Positions 52,752 through 60,897 are shown, numbered from the stretch's first letter. The stretch is DNA of 64,000 nucleotides from Mogibacterium sp. (GCA_017405845.1 JAFQZQ010000019.1:43222-107221); one strand, 5' to 3'. Program-made: numbers and translations. Notes: generated by a model not told the origin, from the letters alone.

Positions 52752-53483
52752 TTATTTGATTGCTGCCATGAAGCAGACCTTGCCCTCTTCATTCAGAGCG
52801 CCTACTTCCATGATGCCATCCTCCGACGGTCGCTTCACGAATCTTATTGTCTCACCCTCATAGCACTGCAGAATGAACTGCATGTCGAGCTCTTTTATGT
52901 CCATCTCCTCGAGCTGAGCGCAGGTGAAGCAGCCCAGCAACGCCCTTACATAGTTGACGTTGTTCATATGGCCGCCCCTGTCGATGTCTACCGAGCGTAT
53001 CCTGTATTCTCCGAGAGCTTCGGCGCCATCAAAGTTTTTGCCCATTCTTGTAAAAGGTATGTCATCAGGCGGCGCGATGTTAAAGTCCGCATCCGGGTAG
53101 AAGTCCGCCATGTGGCCGGGTCTGAAGTTGTCCCTTTTCAGCGCCGCCCATATGCTTCTCACATATGCAAGCTGTTCGCCATCCTTGTTAAGCGCCCAGT
53201 CTCTCTCACAGCTTACCCTTTCCGCAGGCTGTATCCATGTCTCAGCCTCAAACTGCTCCTGCACCTGCGGTCTTCTGACTATTCTCAGCCTTAACTTTGA
53301 AACTATCCAGAAAAGTCCCCTCTCTTCAAGGTCGAAGGCTCCTATGCCGACTGACTCTGCATGGATGCCGGCAGAATCCTGAAACATGTCAAGAATAGCA
53401 GGTATGCTCATGAGCGAATTCTCATCGCACATGCTCGGCATTGCCATTCTCTCAAATCTGCGATTGCACTTGATTTTACTCAA
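52752..53483 (-). CDS. Acyl-ACP thioesterase (FatA/FatB-like)
   Basis: Double-hotdog thioesterase releasing fatty acids from acyl carrier protein. 243 residues. Catalytic region DIDRGGHMNNVNYV in the second hotdog (about 165-178) and GLFWIVSKLRLRI in the first are typical of bacterial acyl-ACP thioesterases. It starts at a TTG (53483) with AAAGGGGG 9 nt upstream. Fifteen nt behind the ROK kinase gene. Confidence 0.9.
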   Translation of the reverse strand: MSKIKCNRRFERMAMPSMCDENSLMSIPAILDMFQDSAGIHAESVGIGAFDLEERGLFWIVSKLRLRIVRRPQVQEQFEAETWIQPAERVSCERDWALNKDGEQLAYVRSIWAALKRDNFRPGHMADFYPDADFNIAPPDDIPFTRMGKNFDGAEALGEYRIRSVDIDRGGHMNNVNYVRALLGCFTCAQLEEMDIKELDMQFILQCYEGETIRFVKRPSEDGIMEVGALNEEGKVCFMAAIK

Positions 53484-53498
53484 AACTCACCACCCCCT

Positions 53499-54419
53499 TT
53501 ATACGGTGTGGTCCATAAGGTATCTGACCGCGCCTACCATTCCCGCGGTGTTCCCCAAAGCAGCAGCTTTTACTGTCAGGTCGTTTGCCATATCCGGAGT
53601 GGCAGTTTTAAGCACCTTGTCACGCACAGGCTTGACGAGAAGCTCTTCCTGAGCTGAAACTCCGCCACCTATGAGCACTACTTCAGGATCGAAAATGTGC
53701 ACAAGTCCGGTGATACCGGCTGCGATCTCGTCCGTCCATCCGTCGAGCATTCTCAGTGCATCCCCATTTCCTGCTGCTGCAGCTTCAAAAATTGTACGCC
53801 CGTCGTGCCAGTCAAGCCCGTTAGCTTCCGCCATTCTGACCAGCCCTGAGGTCGATGCGAAAGTCTCGTAATGCGAAGCCCACTTGCCGTTTCCGGTCAT
53901 CAGAAGATCTGCATGTGTAGGGAAGTGGCCGATTTCTCCGCCATATCCGTGCGATCCTTCTATCAGCCTGCCGCCCGAGATAATTCCTCCGCCGACACCG
54001 GTGCCCAGCACCACGCATATCACGTCCCTTATACCCTTGGCAGCACCTATCCACGCTTCCGCAAGAGCCACGCAGTTGCCATCGTTTGCAATGGTGGCAG
54101 GCAGCCCGTATCTCTCCGAGAGCGGTCCCGCAACTGATGTAAATGACCAGTCAGGTATATTGCCGCCGTTTTCCGCCACACAGCCGGTCTTGGTATTAAT
54201 GCAGCCTGCAGCTGAGACGCCTATTCCCGCAAAGTCATCTGCCTTGAGGCCGGAATCCTCAATGAGAGCATCTATGCCGCGAACAAGAGTCTCCATTACG
54301 GTCTCGCTTCCGCTTCTGTCGATTGGTACCTCACGGCGCATGCTTACACTGCCGGCATCATCAACAATGCCAAGCTTTATGAAAGTGCCTCCAATGTCTA
54401 TTCCCAGATACTTACTCAT
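53499..54419 (-). CDS. ROK-family sugar kinase lacking the zinc cysteines
   Basis: 306 residues, glucokinase-like. ATP loop LGIDIGGTFIKLG, NDGNCVALAE with the catalytic Asp, and GTGVGGGII are intact. H165 of GEIGH remains, but the CxCGxxGCxE motif that normally follows is replaced by DLLMTGNGKWASHYETF, so structural zinc is probably absent. Glucose, N-acetylmannosamine or another hexose could be the substrate. Between the NifX-SlyD fusion and thioesterase genes. Confidence 0.9.
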   Translation of the reverse strand: MSKYLGIDIGGTFIKLGIVDDAGSVSMRREVPIDRSGSETVMETLVRGIDALIEDSGLKADDFAGIGVSAAGCINTKTGCVAENGGNIPDWSFTSVAGPLSERYGLPATIANDGNCVALAEAWIGAAKGIRDVICVVLGTGVGGGIISGGRLIEGSHGYGGEIGHFPTHADLLMTGNGKWASHYETFASTSGLVRMAEANGLDWHDGRTIFEAAAAGNGDALRMLDGWTDEIAAGITGLVHIFDPEVVLIGGGVSAQEELLVKPVRDKVLKTATPDMANDLTVKAAALGNTAGMVGAVRYLMDHTV

Positions 54420-54437
54420 TACATTTTCTCTTTCTCT

Positions 54438-55304
54438 CTAGTTGATCTCGAGCATTTCGATGGTGAAGTTGAGAGCCTTGCCTGCCATCTCGTGATTACA
54501 GTCGAAAGTGATGTTTTCATCATCCATGGCCGTAACGAGCGCATCGAAAGGTCTTCCGAGCTCATCCTGCAGCATCACCTTGTCACCTGCCTCAACATCG
54601 TCGAGGCCATGTATTGCAGCCTTAGGAACGGTTATGACCATGTTTGGATTCGGCATTCCGTACGCCTCTTCAGGCTCCAGATGAACATTGATTATATCGC
54701 CTACTGCCATCTCTGCCACGGCACGGTCGAAGCCTCTAATCATATCGCCTACGCCGCAGACGAATTCGAGCGGCATATTGCGGTCATATGAAGCATCAAA
54801 CTGTGTTCCGTCGTCGAAAGTACCTCTGTAGTGGACTTTTACTCTCTTGCCTACATTAGTGCCCTCAAAGAAATAGAATGGCTCAAAGCTCTGTCCTCCG
54901 CAGCCTGCGCATCCGGCGCAGTCCTGTGGGCTGCAGCCGTGATCATGATCATGGTCATGGCCATGCTCGTGATCATGATGATCGCAGTTGACTCCCGTAT
55001 TCACGAGCTCGCCTGCAAGATATGCAGCAACTGCTTCATCTGTATTGCCTTCTGCTCCTGCGCAGACCTCGATGCCCGCTTCAGCAAGCGCATCCTGCGC
55101 TCCCTGGCCCATGCCGCCGCAAATCAGTACGTCGATTGCGCAGTCCTTGAGCAGCCATGCCAGCGCCTCGTGGCCTACACCGTTTGAGTTCATAACCTCA
55201 GACGAGACCACCAGTCCGTCTTCTACTTCATATACCTTGAAATTTTCGGTTCTTCCGAAATGCTGAAATACATTTCCATTATCATAAGTAACAGCTATTT
55301 TCAT
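54438..55304 (-). CDS. NifX/NifB-type cluster-binding domain fused to SlyD-like FKBP prolyl isomerase
   Basis: 288 residues in three parts. 1-100: dinitrogenase Fe-Mo cofactor domain (MKIAVTYDNGNVFQHFGRTENF, ICGGMGQGAQDAL) as in NifX, NafY and small Mo-Fe cluster binding proteins. 107-136: linker dense in His, Asp and Cys (DHHDHEHGHDHDHDHG, then CSPQDCAGCAGCGG). 150-288: FKBP/SlyD with insert-in-flap domain (KVHYRGTFDDGTQFDASYD, GDMIRGFDRAVAEMAVGD). SlyD normally carries its His-rich metal tail at the C-terminus; here it bridges the domains. Likely a metal- or cluster-handling chaperone. Confidence 0.9.
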   Translation of the reverse strand: MKIAVTYDNGNVFQHFGRTENFKVYEVEDGLVVSSEVMNSNGVGHEALAWLLKDCAIDVLICGGMGQGAQDALAEAGIEVCAGAEGNTDEAVAAYLAGELVNTGVNCDHHDHEHGHDHDHDHGCSPQDCAGCAGCGGQSFEPFYFFEGTNVGKRVKVHYRGTFDDGTQFDASYDRNMPLEFVCGVGDMIRGFDRAVAEMAVGDIINVHLEPEEAYGMPNPNMVITVPKAAIHGLDDVEAGDKVMLQDELGRPFDALVTAMDDENITFDCNHEMAGKALNFTIEMLEIN

Positions 55305-55324
55305 TAATAATCCTCCAATATTTA

Positions 55325-55954
55325 TTAAAACCCCAGATTGTCATTCACCAATATAACATAGATCCTGTCGTCGTGCCTTGAATATCTGGTGACCAGGAAC
55401 TGGCAGCAGATGGTATCAGGCGACTTGCAATCCATGCATGAGCCTGTTTTTGAGCATGGCGTGCTCAGACCAAATCTCTGAGCATTTACCGGTGCCGCAA
55501 TATTGCGCGCTCTCTTCATGGCGCTGTCTACGTCCTTGCAGACTTTGTTCATGCCTACGATGAAGAGTACCTTGCGCGGTCCGAAAGCTATGGCTGATAC
55601 CCTGTTGGCGTTGCCATCAATGTTTACAAGAACTCCGTCTTCAGTCATGGCATTGCAGCTCGAAAGGAAGAAGTCCACATCATATGCAGCCAGCGCCGCA
55701 GCTCGCTTGTCGTCTGACAGGTCTCTGTCAATGAATTTGTAATCTCCGACTTTCAGCGCATCAACAAGACCAATTTCCCTTGCGCTGACGCTTCCGCCCA
55801 TCGTTACTGAGCTTCCGGCAGGAATGAGTCCGAGAGCAATGCTAAGCGCTTCTGCCTTGCTTTTAGCATAGAAGCCCTGCATGTTTCTGGATTCAAGCCC
55901 CTTTATTATCTTCTGAGCGAGCAGGTCATTTCTCTTAGTGATCATTTCGTTCAT
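55325..55954 (-). CDS. LUD-domain protein (lactate utilisation/LutC-like)
   Basis: 209 residues. VTMGGSVSAREIGLVDAL, NAMTEDGVLVNIDGNANRVSA and the Cys-bearing end STPCSKTGSCMDCKSPDTICCQ are typical of the short LUD proteins of anaerobes. The C-terminal Cys cluster may bind a metal or Fe-S centre. Exact reaction unknown. GGAGG lies upstream of ATG 55954. Confidence 0.87.
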   Translation of the reverse strand: MNEMITKRNDLLAQKIIKGLESRNMQGFYAKSKAEALSIALGLIPAGSSVTMGGSVSAREIGLVDALKVGDYKFIDRDLSDDKRAAALAAYDVDFFLSSCNAMTEDGVLVNIDGNANRVSAIAFGPRKVLFIVGMNKVCKDVDSAMKRARNIAAPVNAQRFGLSTPCSKTGSCMDCKSPDTICCQFLVTRYSRHDDRIYVILVNDNLGF

Positions 55955-56001
55955 AGTCTTCCTCCATTATTCTCCGTGCCCAACATGCTCCGTTACGGGC
56001 A

Positions 56002-57162
56002 TCAAATCACGCCTTTGCGGGTTTCGACATCGACTCTTATTGCATCGCCGGTATCAGCAGCCTTGCGGCCTTCCTTGCTTGTTTCCTCGCTCAGGCATGG
56101 ATCGGCTTCGACCTTTTTTACCGGCTTTGCTGTTTTGTCAACAGGTGTGGAATCGCCTATGCCGAGAGCCTCCGATACAACTCCGAGAGTCGAAACCACC
56201 TTGCCGATATCTGTAGGCATGTAGATTTTTGTTGCTCTGCCGTCCGCAACATCTCTGAGAGCCTCAAGACCTTTAAGTCTCAGAACGCTTTCATCGATAT
56301 GAGCTTCTCTCAGCTTTTCGAGACCCTGAGCCTGAGCTTCGTATACCAGTCTGATGGATTCCGCTTCACCCTGGGCAAGAGCGATCTTTGCTTCCTTTTC
56401 AGCCTCAGCAGCGAGCACCTTTGCCCTCTTATCGCCTTCCGCTCTTGATACTACGGATTCCTGATGTGCCTGAGCTTCAAGAACTGTCTGACGTCTTTCA
56501 CGCTCAGCCCTCATCTGCTTGGTCATTACTTCCTCGATTGCCGGTGGCGGATCGATGTTTTTGAGCTCTACTCTGTTGACCTTGATGCCCCATGGGTCCG
56601 TTGCCTCATCGAGTATAGCCTCCATCTGGCTGTTGATCGACTCTCTTGATGAGAGAGTGGTATCGAGTTCCATTCCGCCGATGATACTTCTCAGAGTAGT
56701 AGCTGACAGATTCTGCAGACCTGCGATCGGATTCTCTACGCCGTATGTATATTTCTGAGGATCGAAGACCTTCGAAAATACTACGGAGTCGACTTTGACC
56801 GATACGTTATCCTTTGTGATAACCGGCTGCGGCGGGAAGTCGAAGACCTGCTCCTTAAGAGAGATCTTATTGACGATGTTGTCGATGAACGGGATCTTCA
56901 CATGAAGGCCTGCATACCATACCGCCTTGAACTTTCCGAGTCTCTCTATGATGTATGCATGCTCCTGCGGAACGATCCTGATGTTTGCAAGGATGATCCA
57001 CAAAACTAATATTGCTATCCCAATATACCAAAATCCGTTTATAAAAGACATAACTATACCTCCTAAAGCAATAAGGCACAATAACAATGCACCGATTGAC
57101 TGCGATGAAGCCGATGGGCTGGCCGAAACAGGCTTGCTGACCTTTATTGGCATTTTGCTCAT
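56002..57162 (-). CDS. SPFH/band-7 membrane protein (paraslipin/QmcA-like)
   Basis: 386 residues. One transmembrane segment (about 28-58), then the band-7 domain (VPQEHAYIIERLGKF, GLHVKIPFIDNIVNKISLKEQVFDFPPQPVITKDNV), a long Ala/Glu/Lys coiled coil (about 240-300) and a charged tail. Forms oligomeric membrane scaffolds; role here unknown. The usual NfeD partner gene is not beside it. GGAGG precedes the ATG. Confidence 0.93.
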   Translation of the reverse strand: MSKMPIKVSKPVSASPSASSQSIGALLLCLIALGGIVMSFINGFWYIGIAILVLWIILANIRIVPQEHAYIIERLGKFKAVWYAGLHVKIPFIDNIVNKISLKEQVFDFPPQPVITKDNVSVKVDSVVFSKVFDPQKYTYGVENPIAGLQNLSATTLRSIIGGMELDTTLSSRESINSQMEAILDEATDPWGIKVNRVELKNIDPPPAIEEVMTKQMRAERERRQTVLEAQAHQESVVSRAEGDKRAKVLAAEAEKEAKIALAQGEAESIRLVYEAQAQGLEKLREAHIDESVLRLKGLEALRDVADGRATKIYMPTDIGKVVSTLGVVSEALGIGDSTPVDKTAKPVKKVEADPCLSEETSKEGRKAADTGDAIRVDVETRKGVI

Positions 57163-57226
57163 AGTACATTAACCTCCTGTCATCAATATTACGGCTACCA
57201 TTATATCACTACACGCAAGCAATAAA

Positions 57227-57250
57227 AAACCGCTGATTTGTCAGCGGTTT
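57227..57250 (-). terminator. Terminator of the HTH-desulfoferrodoxin gene
   Basis: 10-bp stem AAACCGCTGA/TCAGCGGTTT with a tetraloop, T-rich on the minus strand; it overlaps the stop codon of the regulator gene by one base. Confidence 0.85.
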
Positions 57251-57831
57251 TATGGAATCAGGTATAGGCCGTGTCGATTGCAGTACGCATATATTCTCTT
57301 TACTCGATCGATTTTGAATCTCGCCTCTGCGCTTCCCTCAGGATACAGCTTTACCAGCTGAACTCCAAAGTCTGAAACTGCTGCCAGGAAAGAAATGTAG
57401 TGATCCTTTGTCATAGGATGGTCTGTCGAAACGAAGTATTCGTCTTCAATGATCTTCCTGTGGATTACATGCTCTTCATCTGCTTCCTCGGGTTCAAGCG
57501 GCGGCAGCTTTATACCGCAGCAGCTCACCACTGCTTCTCCCGAGGCTACTATCACATTTCCACAAACAGGGCAAACATAGAATCTTGACTTCGCCATATT
57601 TGAGGCCCGGTTCATGTTGCTGATGTCCTCTCCGGAAAGCAGCTCTATGACGGATATATCCAGAGCCTGAGCAAGTGGTTCAAGCAGGCTTATGTCCGGT
57701 AATCCATGCCCCGTCTCCCATTTGCTTACAGCCTTGCTGCTGACGTGTATCATTTCAGCAAGCTCTTCCTGAGTTATTTTTTTCTTTTCACGGAGCCTGC
57801 GTATAACAGCTCCGGTTACGTATTTGTCCAT
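57250..57831 (-). CDS. XRE-family HTH regulator fused to a complete desulfoferrodoxin domain
   Basis: 193 residues. 1-68: Cro/C1-type HTH (VIRRLREKKKITQEELAE, VSSKAVSKWETGHGLPD). 84-193: desulfoferrodoxin-like domain with every metal ligand of the 2Fe enzyme: C87, C90, C104, C105 for the FeS4 centre and H121, H138, H144, C184, H187 for the catalytic centre (compare the stand-alone enzyme at 51583-51960). It should bind iron and could sense superoxide or redox state. ATG 57831 has AGGAGG 8 nt upstream. Monocistronic, divergent from the LacA-like isomerase gene. Confidence 0.9.
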   Translation of the reverse strand: MDKYVTGAVIRRLREKKKITQEELAEMIHVSSKAVSKWETGHGLPDISLLEPLAQALDISVIELLSGEDISNMNRASNMAKSRFYVCPVCGNVIVASGEAVVSCCGIKLPPLEPEEADEEHVIHRKIIEDEYFVSTDHPMTKDHYISFLAAVSDFGVQLVKLYPEGSAEARFKIDRVKRIYAYCNRHGLYLIP

Positions 57832-57926
57832 TACTCTCGCCTCCTTTTGGTGGCACTTTATCACAGCAGCCGCGATTCATCTACCTACGCATCGTGGAGT
57901 GGCTACTTTGGTTTAGTAAAATCTGT

Positions 57927-57932
57927 TATAAT
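57927..57932 (+). promoter_or_regulatory. Extended -10 promoter of the RpiB/LacA-type gene
   Basis: TGTTATAAT: perfect TATAAT with TG-T extension; the -35 region (TACTTT, 17 bp upstream) is weak. It lies between the divergent regulator and isomerase genes. Confidence 0.6.
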
Positions 57933-57975
57933 TGCCATAGACAATCAAACGCTAAACAAAAGGAGGATGTAGAGT

Positions 57976-58443
57976 ATGAAAATAGCTATGGCAAATGATC
58001 ATGCCGGAACCGCAATGAAAAACGAGATCAAAGCATATCTTCTTGCAAACGGATATGAGGTAGAAGATTTCGGTACTTATGATGATAAAAGCTGCGATCT
58101 GTCAGATTTTGTATACCCTGCAGCCCTCGCAGTAGCAAAAGGCGAATGTGACAGAGGTATATTCTGCGACGGAGTCGGATACGGAAGCGCCCTTATCGCA
58201 AACAAGGTAAATGGCTGTTATGCAGCAGTTTGTCAGGACCCGCTGTGCGCTACTCTGGCTCGCCAGCACACAGATTCAAATATTCTCTGCCTGGGAGCCA
58301 AGATCATCGGCACACTTATCTCAATGGAGATCGTAAAGACATGGCTCAACACTGAAGCACTGACAGAAGAGAAGTACAGAAGAAGAGTACAGAAGGTGTG
58401 CGATATCAACGATAAGTGCTGCGTACCTGTTGATAAGCTATAA
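57976..58443 (+). CDS. RpiB/LacA/LacB-family sugar-phosphate isomerase
   Basis: 155 residues. N-terminal MKIAMANDHAG and ANKVNGCYAAVCQD, HTDSNILCLGAKIIG fit the family. The catalytic Cys of RpiB (in CGTGIG) is replaced by Asp65 in CDGVGYG, with Cys64 just before it; the LacA subunit of galactose-6-phosphate isomerase also has Asp here but works with LacB, which is absent. So ribose-5-phosphate isomerase activity is not assured. AGGAGG precedes ATG 57976. Confidence 0.88.
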   Translation: MKIAMANDHAGTAMKNEIKAYLLANGYEVEDFGTYDDKSCDLSDFVYPAALAVAKGECDRGIFCDGVGYGSALIANKVNGCYAAVCQDPLCATLARQHTDSNILCLGAKIIGTLISMEIVKTWLNTEALTEEKYRRRVQKVCDINDKCCVPVDKL

Positions 58444-58464
58444 TACGTACAGGAAAGCAAGATT

Positions 58465-58492
58465 ATGAGTCAGAAGGCATCTTCTGACTCAT
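58465..58492 (+). terminator. Terminator of the RpiB/LacA-type gene
   Basis: 12-bp stem ATGAGTCAGAAG/CTTCTGACTCAT with a 4-nt loop followed by seven T. Confidence 0.9.
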
Positions 58493-58584
58493 TTTTTTGC
58501 CTTAATTGGATGTCTGATAACCGTCTTCAGCTCCTCACACATCGTTTCCGGCAGCTCTCTAAGCAATTCCGTGCTCTCTTTCTT

Positions 58585-59583
58585 CTATGATTTGCGCCGC
58601 ACGCAAAACTCCATATTGATATCGCGGATCTCTTTCTTGCCGTCAATGTAATCCTGATACATTTCCGCAAGTCCAGCTGCGCAGCCATCACATGCACCAT
58701 CGATATTCCCTATGGAATCCGCTACTATCCGTTCACGCTCTTCCCTGGTCGTATCTTTGATAAGTATAGAGCTCATGCAAACTCCTCTTATTTCCGACAG
58801 GAACTCATAGATACAGGCATTGACTTCATCCGGTTTATCCACGTTCACATTATGAGCAGCATCACTGATGATCTTGAGCGGGTATCCGGTCTGTTTTGTC
58901 CATGCTTTATTGTACTGTGCTACTTTTCCTGTTGTGTCCTTCTCTCCCAGAATCAATAAAACCGGACATGGTATCTTCAATTCACAATTATCATCGAGAA
59001 AGCCGGCATAACCAAGTCCCATTAAGTGACACAGTTCATTTTTGCCATAAGGAGCAAGCATCCGCATCATATTCTCATAAGCCTTACGTGTCACAGACAC
59101 CTGTTTTGCCATTGCTTTTTTCATCCACCGGAGCGGATACAAATGGGCCATCCACTCGACTTGTTTCAGGATCCAAATATCAAGCCCTGAATAATAGCCG
59201 GATCCGTATGGAGTACTGTCTATTGAAACAAATCCCTTTACGTGATCCGGATAACGCTTTATAAATGACTGCGATAGGAAACCTCCCAAAGACTGCCCTA
59301 TCAGAACAACTTTCTCCACAGCATTCTTATCAAGAATGCTCTTTATGTAGTCAGAAGTATCTGCAAAATCGAATTCAGCAAAAGGTCTGGATTTTCCATG
59401 AGCGGGAGTGTCCCATGTCAGGAGATTGTACTTTTTCTCAAACGCCGGGATCTGCCCGTCAAACATACTGTGATCTGCAGTGAGCCCGTGCAGAAAGAAA
59501 AGAGTATCCCTGCTTACATCCCAATTATCAGATCGCCAATAGACGACTTTCCCTTTATCCGTTTGCAGTATATGTTCCTTCAT
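58585..59583 (-). CDS. Alpha/beta hydrolase fused to a small Cys-containing domain
   Basis: 332 residues. 1-265: alpha/beta hydrolase with oxyanion HGLTADHS, nucleophile elbow GQSLGG, and C-terminal GEKDTTG plus DAAHNVN supplying Asp and His. 270-332: a separate unit, SSILIKDTTREERERIVAD then GACDGCAAG and YIDGKKEIRDIN, which resembles small stand-alone clostridial proteins of about 60 residues (often mis-annotated as PurH). I chose ATG 59583 over the upstream TTG at 59631. Substrate unknown. Confidence 0.82.
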   Translation of the reverse strand: MKEHILQTDKGKVVYWRSDNWDVSRDTLFFLHGLTADHSMFDGQIPAFEKKYNLLTWDTPAHGKSRPFAEFDFADTSDYIKSILDKNAVEKVVLIGQSLGGFLSQSFIKRYPDHVKGFVSIDSTPYGSGYYSGLDIWILKQVEWMAHLYPLRWMKKAMAKQVSVTRKAYENMMRMLAPYGKNELCHLMGLGYAGFLDDNCELKIPCPVLLILGEKDTTGKVAQYNKAWTKQTGYPLKIISDAAHNVNVDKPDEVNACIYEFLSEIRGVCMSSILIKDTTREERERIVADSIGNIDGACDGCAAGLAEMYQDYIDGKKEIRDINMEFCVRRKS

Positions 59584-59642
59584 ACCCTTTACCCTCTTCC
59601 CTTTTTGGTAATAATCCTTTTTTCTCTTCAAAAGGCTACCTA

Positions 59643-60065
59643 CTACTTCTTTTCTATGATCTTGACTGCAGTTCCGTATGCAAGGACCTCTGCTGCTCCG
59701 TCCATAACCTGCGAGGATCCGTATCTCAGCCCGACCACGGCATCTGCTCCAAGCTCTTCAGCTTCATCAACCATGCGCTTGGTCGCTAGCTGTCTTGCTT
59801 CAATCAGCATCTCTGTGTAGCCCTTGATTTCTCCTCCCACAAGAGTCTTCATTCCTGCCATGAAATCACGGCCAATATTCTCACAGGATATCCCAAGCAT
59901 GCGGAGAAGCCTGATCCTACAGAGTTGTTCAACATCTTCCATCGAATAGTCTCTGTATCCGTTTATGGAATCGCGTGCAGGAGTAATAAGGCCCTGATCT
60001 TCATAGAATCTTATATTCTTGCTGGTGATTCCCGCCAGTTCGGCAGCCTGATTGATTTTCATCAC
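59643..60065 (-). CDS. MerR-type HTH domain fused to a YbjQ (UPF0145) domain
   Basis: 140 residues. 1-62: MerR-family winged HTH (MKINQAAELAGITSKNIRFYEDQGLI, GYRDYSMEDVEQL). About 68-137: the C-terminal two thirds of a YbjQ/DUF74 pentamer-forming domain (GRDFMAGMKTLVGGEIKGY, ADAVVGLRYGSS, AYGTAV). The join MLGISCENIGRDFMAG drops the usual MerR dimerisation helix and the first YbjQ strands. A MerR-type operator-promoter lies just upstream. The sensor function of the YbjQ part is unknown. Confidence 0.88.
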   Translation of the reverse strand: MMKINQAAELAGITSKNIRFYEDQGLITPARDSINGYRDYSMEDVEQLCRIRLLRMLGISCENIGRDFMAGMKTLVGGEIKGYTEMLIEARQLATKRMVDEAEELGADAVVGLRYGSSQVMDGAAEVLAYGTAVKIIEKK

Positions 60066-60095
60066 TTGTCTCCGCTCTTCCGTCTATCTGTCTTG

Positions 60096-60126
60096 AAATT
60101 AGACCTTCCACAAAGTGGAAGGTCAA
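60096..60126 (-). promoter_or_regulatory. MerR-type promoter with 19-bp spacer and operator palindrome
   Basis: Minus strand TTGACC (60121-60126), 19-bp spacer, TAATTT (60096-60101). Between and overlapping them is the perfect 10-bp inverted repeat GACCTTCCAC-aaa-GTGGAAGGTC (60102-60124). This is the layout of MerR-family target promoters, so the fusion regulator probably controls its own gene. Confidence 0.7.
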
Positions 60127-60237
60127 GGAGTTTTTGAAAAAACATCTACTTTGACTCTATTGTCAAAGCGATGATGGCTTTCAGAAAAATGCGTACGCTG
60201 TCACACGGCATTGATTCTTCAACAGAAAATGTGATTG

Positions 60238-60519
60238 CTAAATCTCTTTTATAGCTTCTTTTGCCTTCGCTAGGTCAGTTTTTCTGACCCATACTTCATA
60301 GCTATAAGTATCTCCATAATATTGACCGCCCCACATAGAATTAATGAGATCCTTACTATGGCCAAGTCTGCCGCTGTTTATGCTCGTTGCACCGGCATTA
60401 TGTTTGGTGCATACTTCGTACTCAATACCGGCCTTCCGCAAAGCTGACCATACTTTTGCAGTCTCTTCTGCACTTGTATCACTGTATAAGAGTGACCTGT
60501 TAAAAAATGTAATAGCCAT
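60238..60519 (-). CDS. Small cytoplasmic protein, DUF2007-like
   Basis: 93 residues. The end YEVWVRKTDLAKAKEAIKEI resembles the closing strand-helix of DUF2007 (putative signal-transducing) proteins; the middle is Ser/Gly-rich (AGATSINSGRLGHSKDL). ATG 60519 has GGAAGGAG upstream; the longer frame lacks a site. No function can be assigned. Confidence 0.65.
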   Translation of the reverse strand: MAITFFNRSLLYSDTSAEETAKVWSALRKAGIEYEVCTKHNAGATSINSGRLGHSKDLINSMWGGQYYGDTYSYEVWVRKTDLAKAKEAIKEI

Positions 60520-60582
60520 ATTGCTCCTTCCAACCATTCACTCAACCACCTGTGTTTTTAGACAAACAGGAGTTTATCATTC

Positions 60583-60897
60583 TCACTTAGCTTTCTTAGA
60601 TTTCTTTTCGGGCAGTTCCGCATACATTCCCTCAAGTAATTCTGAAATCAGATCTGCATCCTCAAATCTGTCGAATACGTGCATGAGCGTCTTTGAGCCC
60701 TCATAAGGATAACGAAGTTCTGAATCTGCAAGAAGTCTGTCCGATGTCGGCGTTCTTTTTAAAAACAGTTCCTTATCTCCAATATCGCCTATCAGTTTAC
60801 CATTAAGGTACACAAGATATCCTCCCATCATTGATTTTATTACAATATCACCGACTGGAGAAAAACATTCACGTACATATTCGTTAAATTCGTTCAC
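60583..60897 (-). CDS. TfoX/Sxy N-terminal-domain protein
   Basis: 104 residues. KSMMGGYLVYLNGKLIGDIGDKELFLKRT matches the TfoX N-terminal domain; the C-terminal TfoX domain is absent and the tail is Lys-rich. In gamma-proteobacteria TfoX promotes competence; in Firmicutes short versions are of unknown role. GTG start at 60897 with GGAGG 10 nt upstream. Confidence 0.85.
   Translation of the reverse strand: MNEFNEYVRECFSPVGDIVIKSMMGGYLVYLNGKLIGDIGDKELFLKRTPTSDRLLADSELRYPYEGSKTLMHVFDRFEDADLISELLEGMYAELPEKKSKKAK

Noticed and set aside
49706..60100. A single dedicated new system made of the metal/redox genes
   Set aside because: The genes lie on both strands in several units with their own promoters and terminators, interleaved with a thioesterase, a sugar kinase and SPFH genes; clustering is suggestive but does not show a shared pathway.
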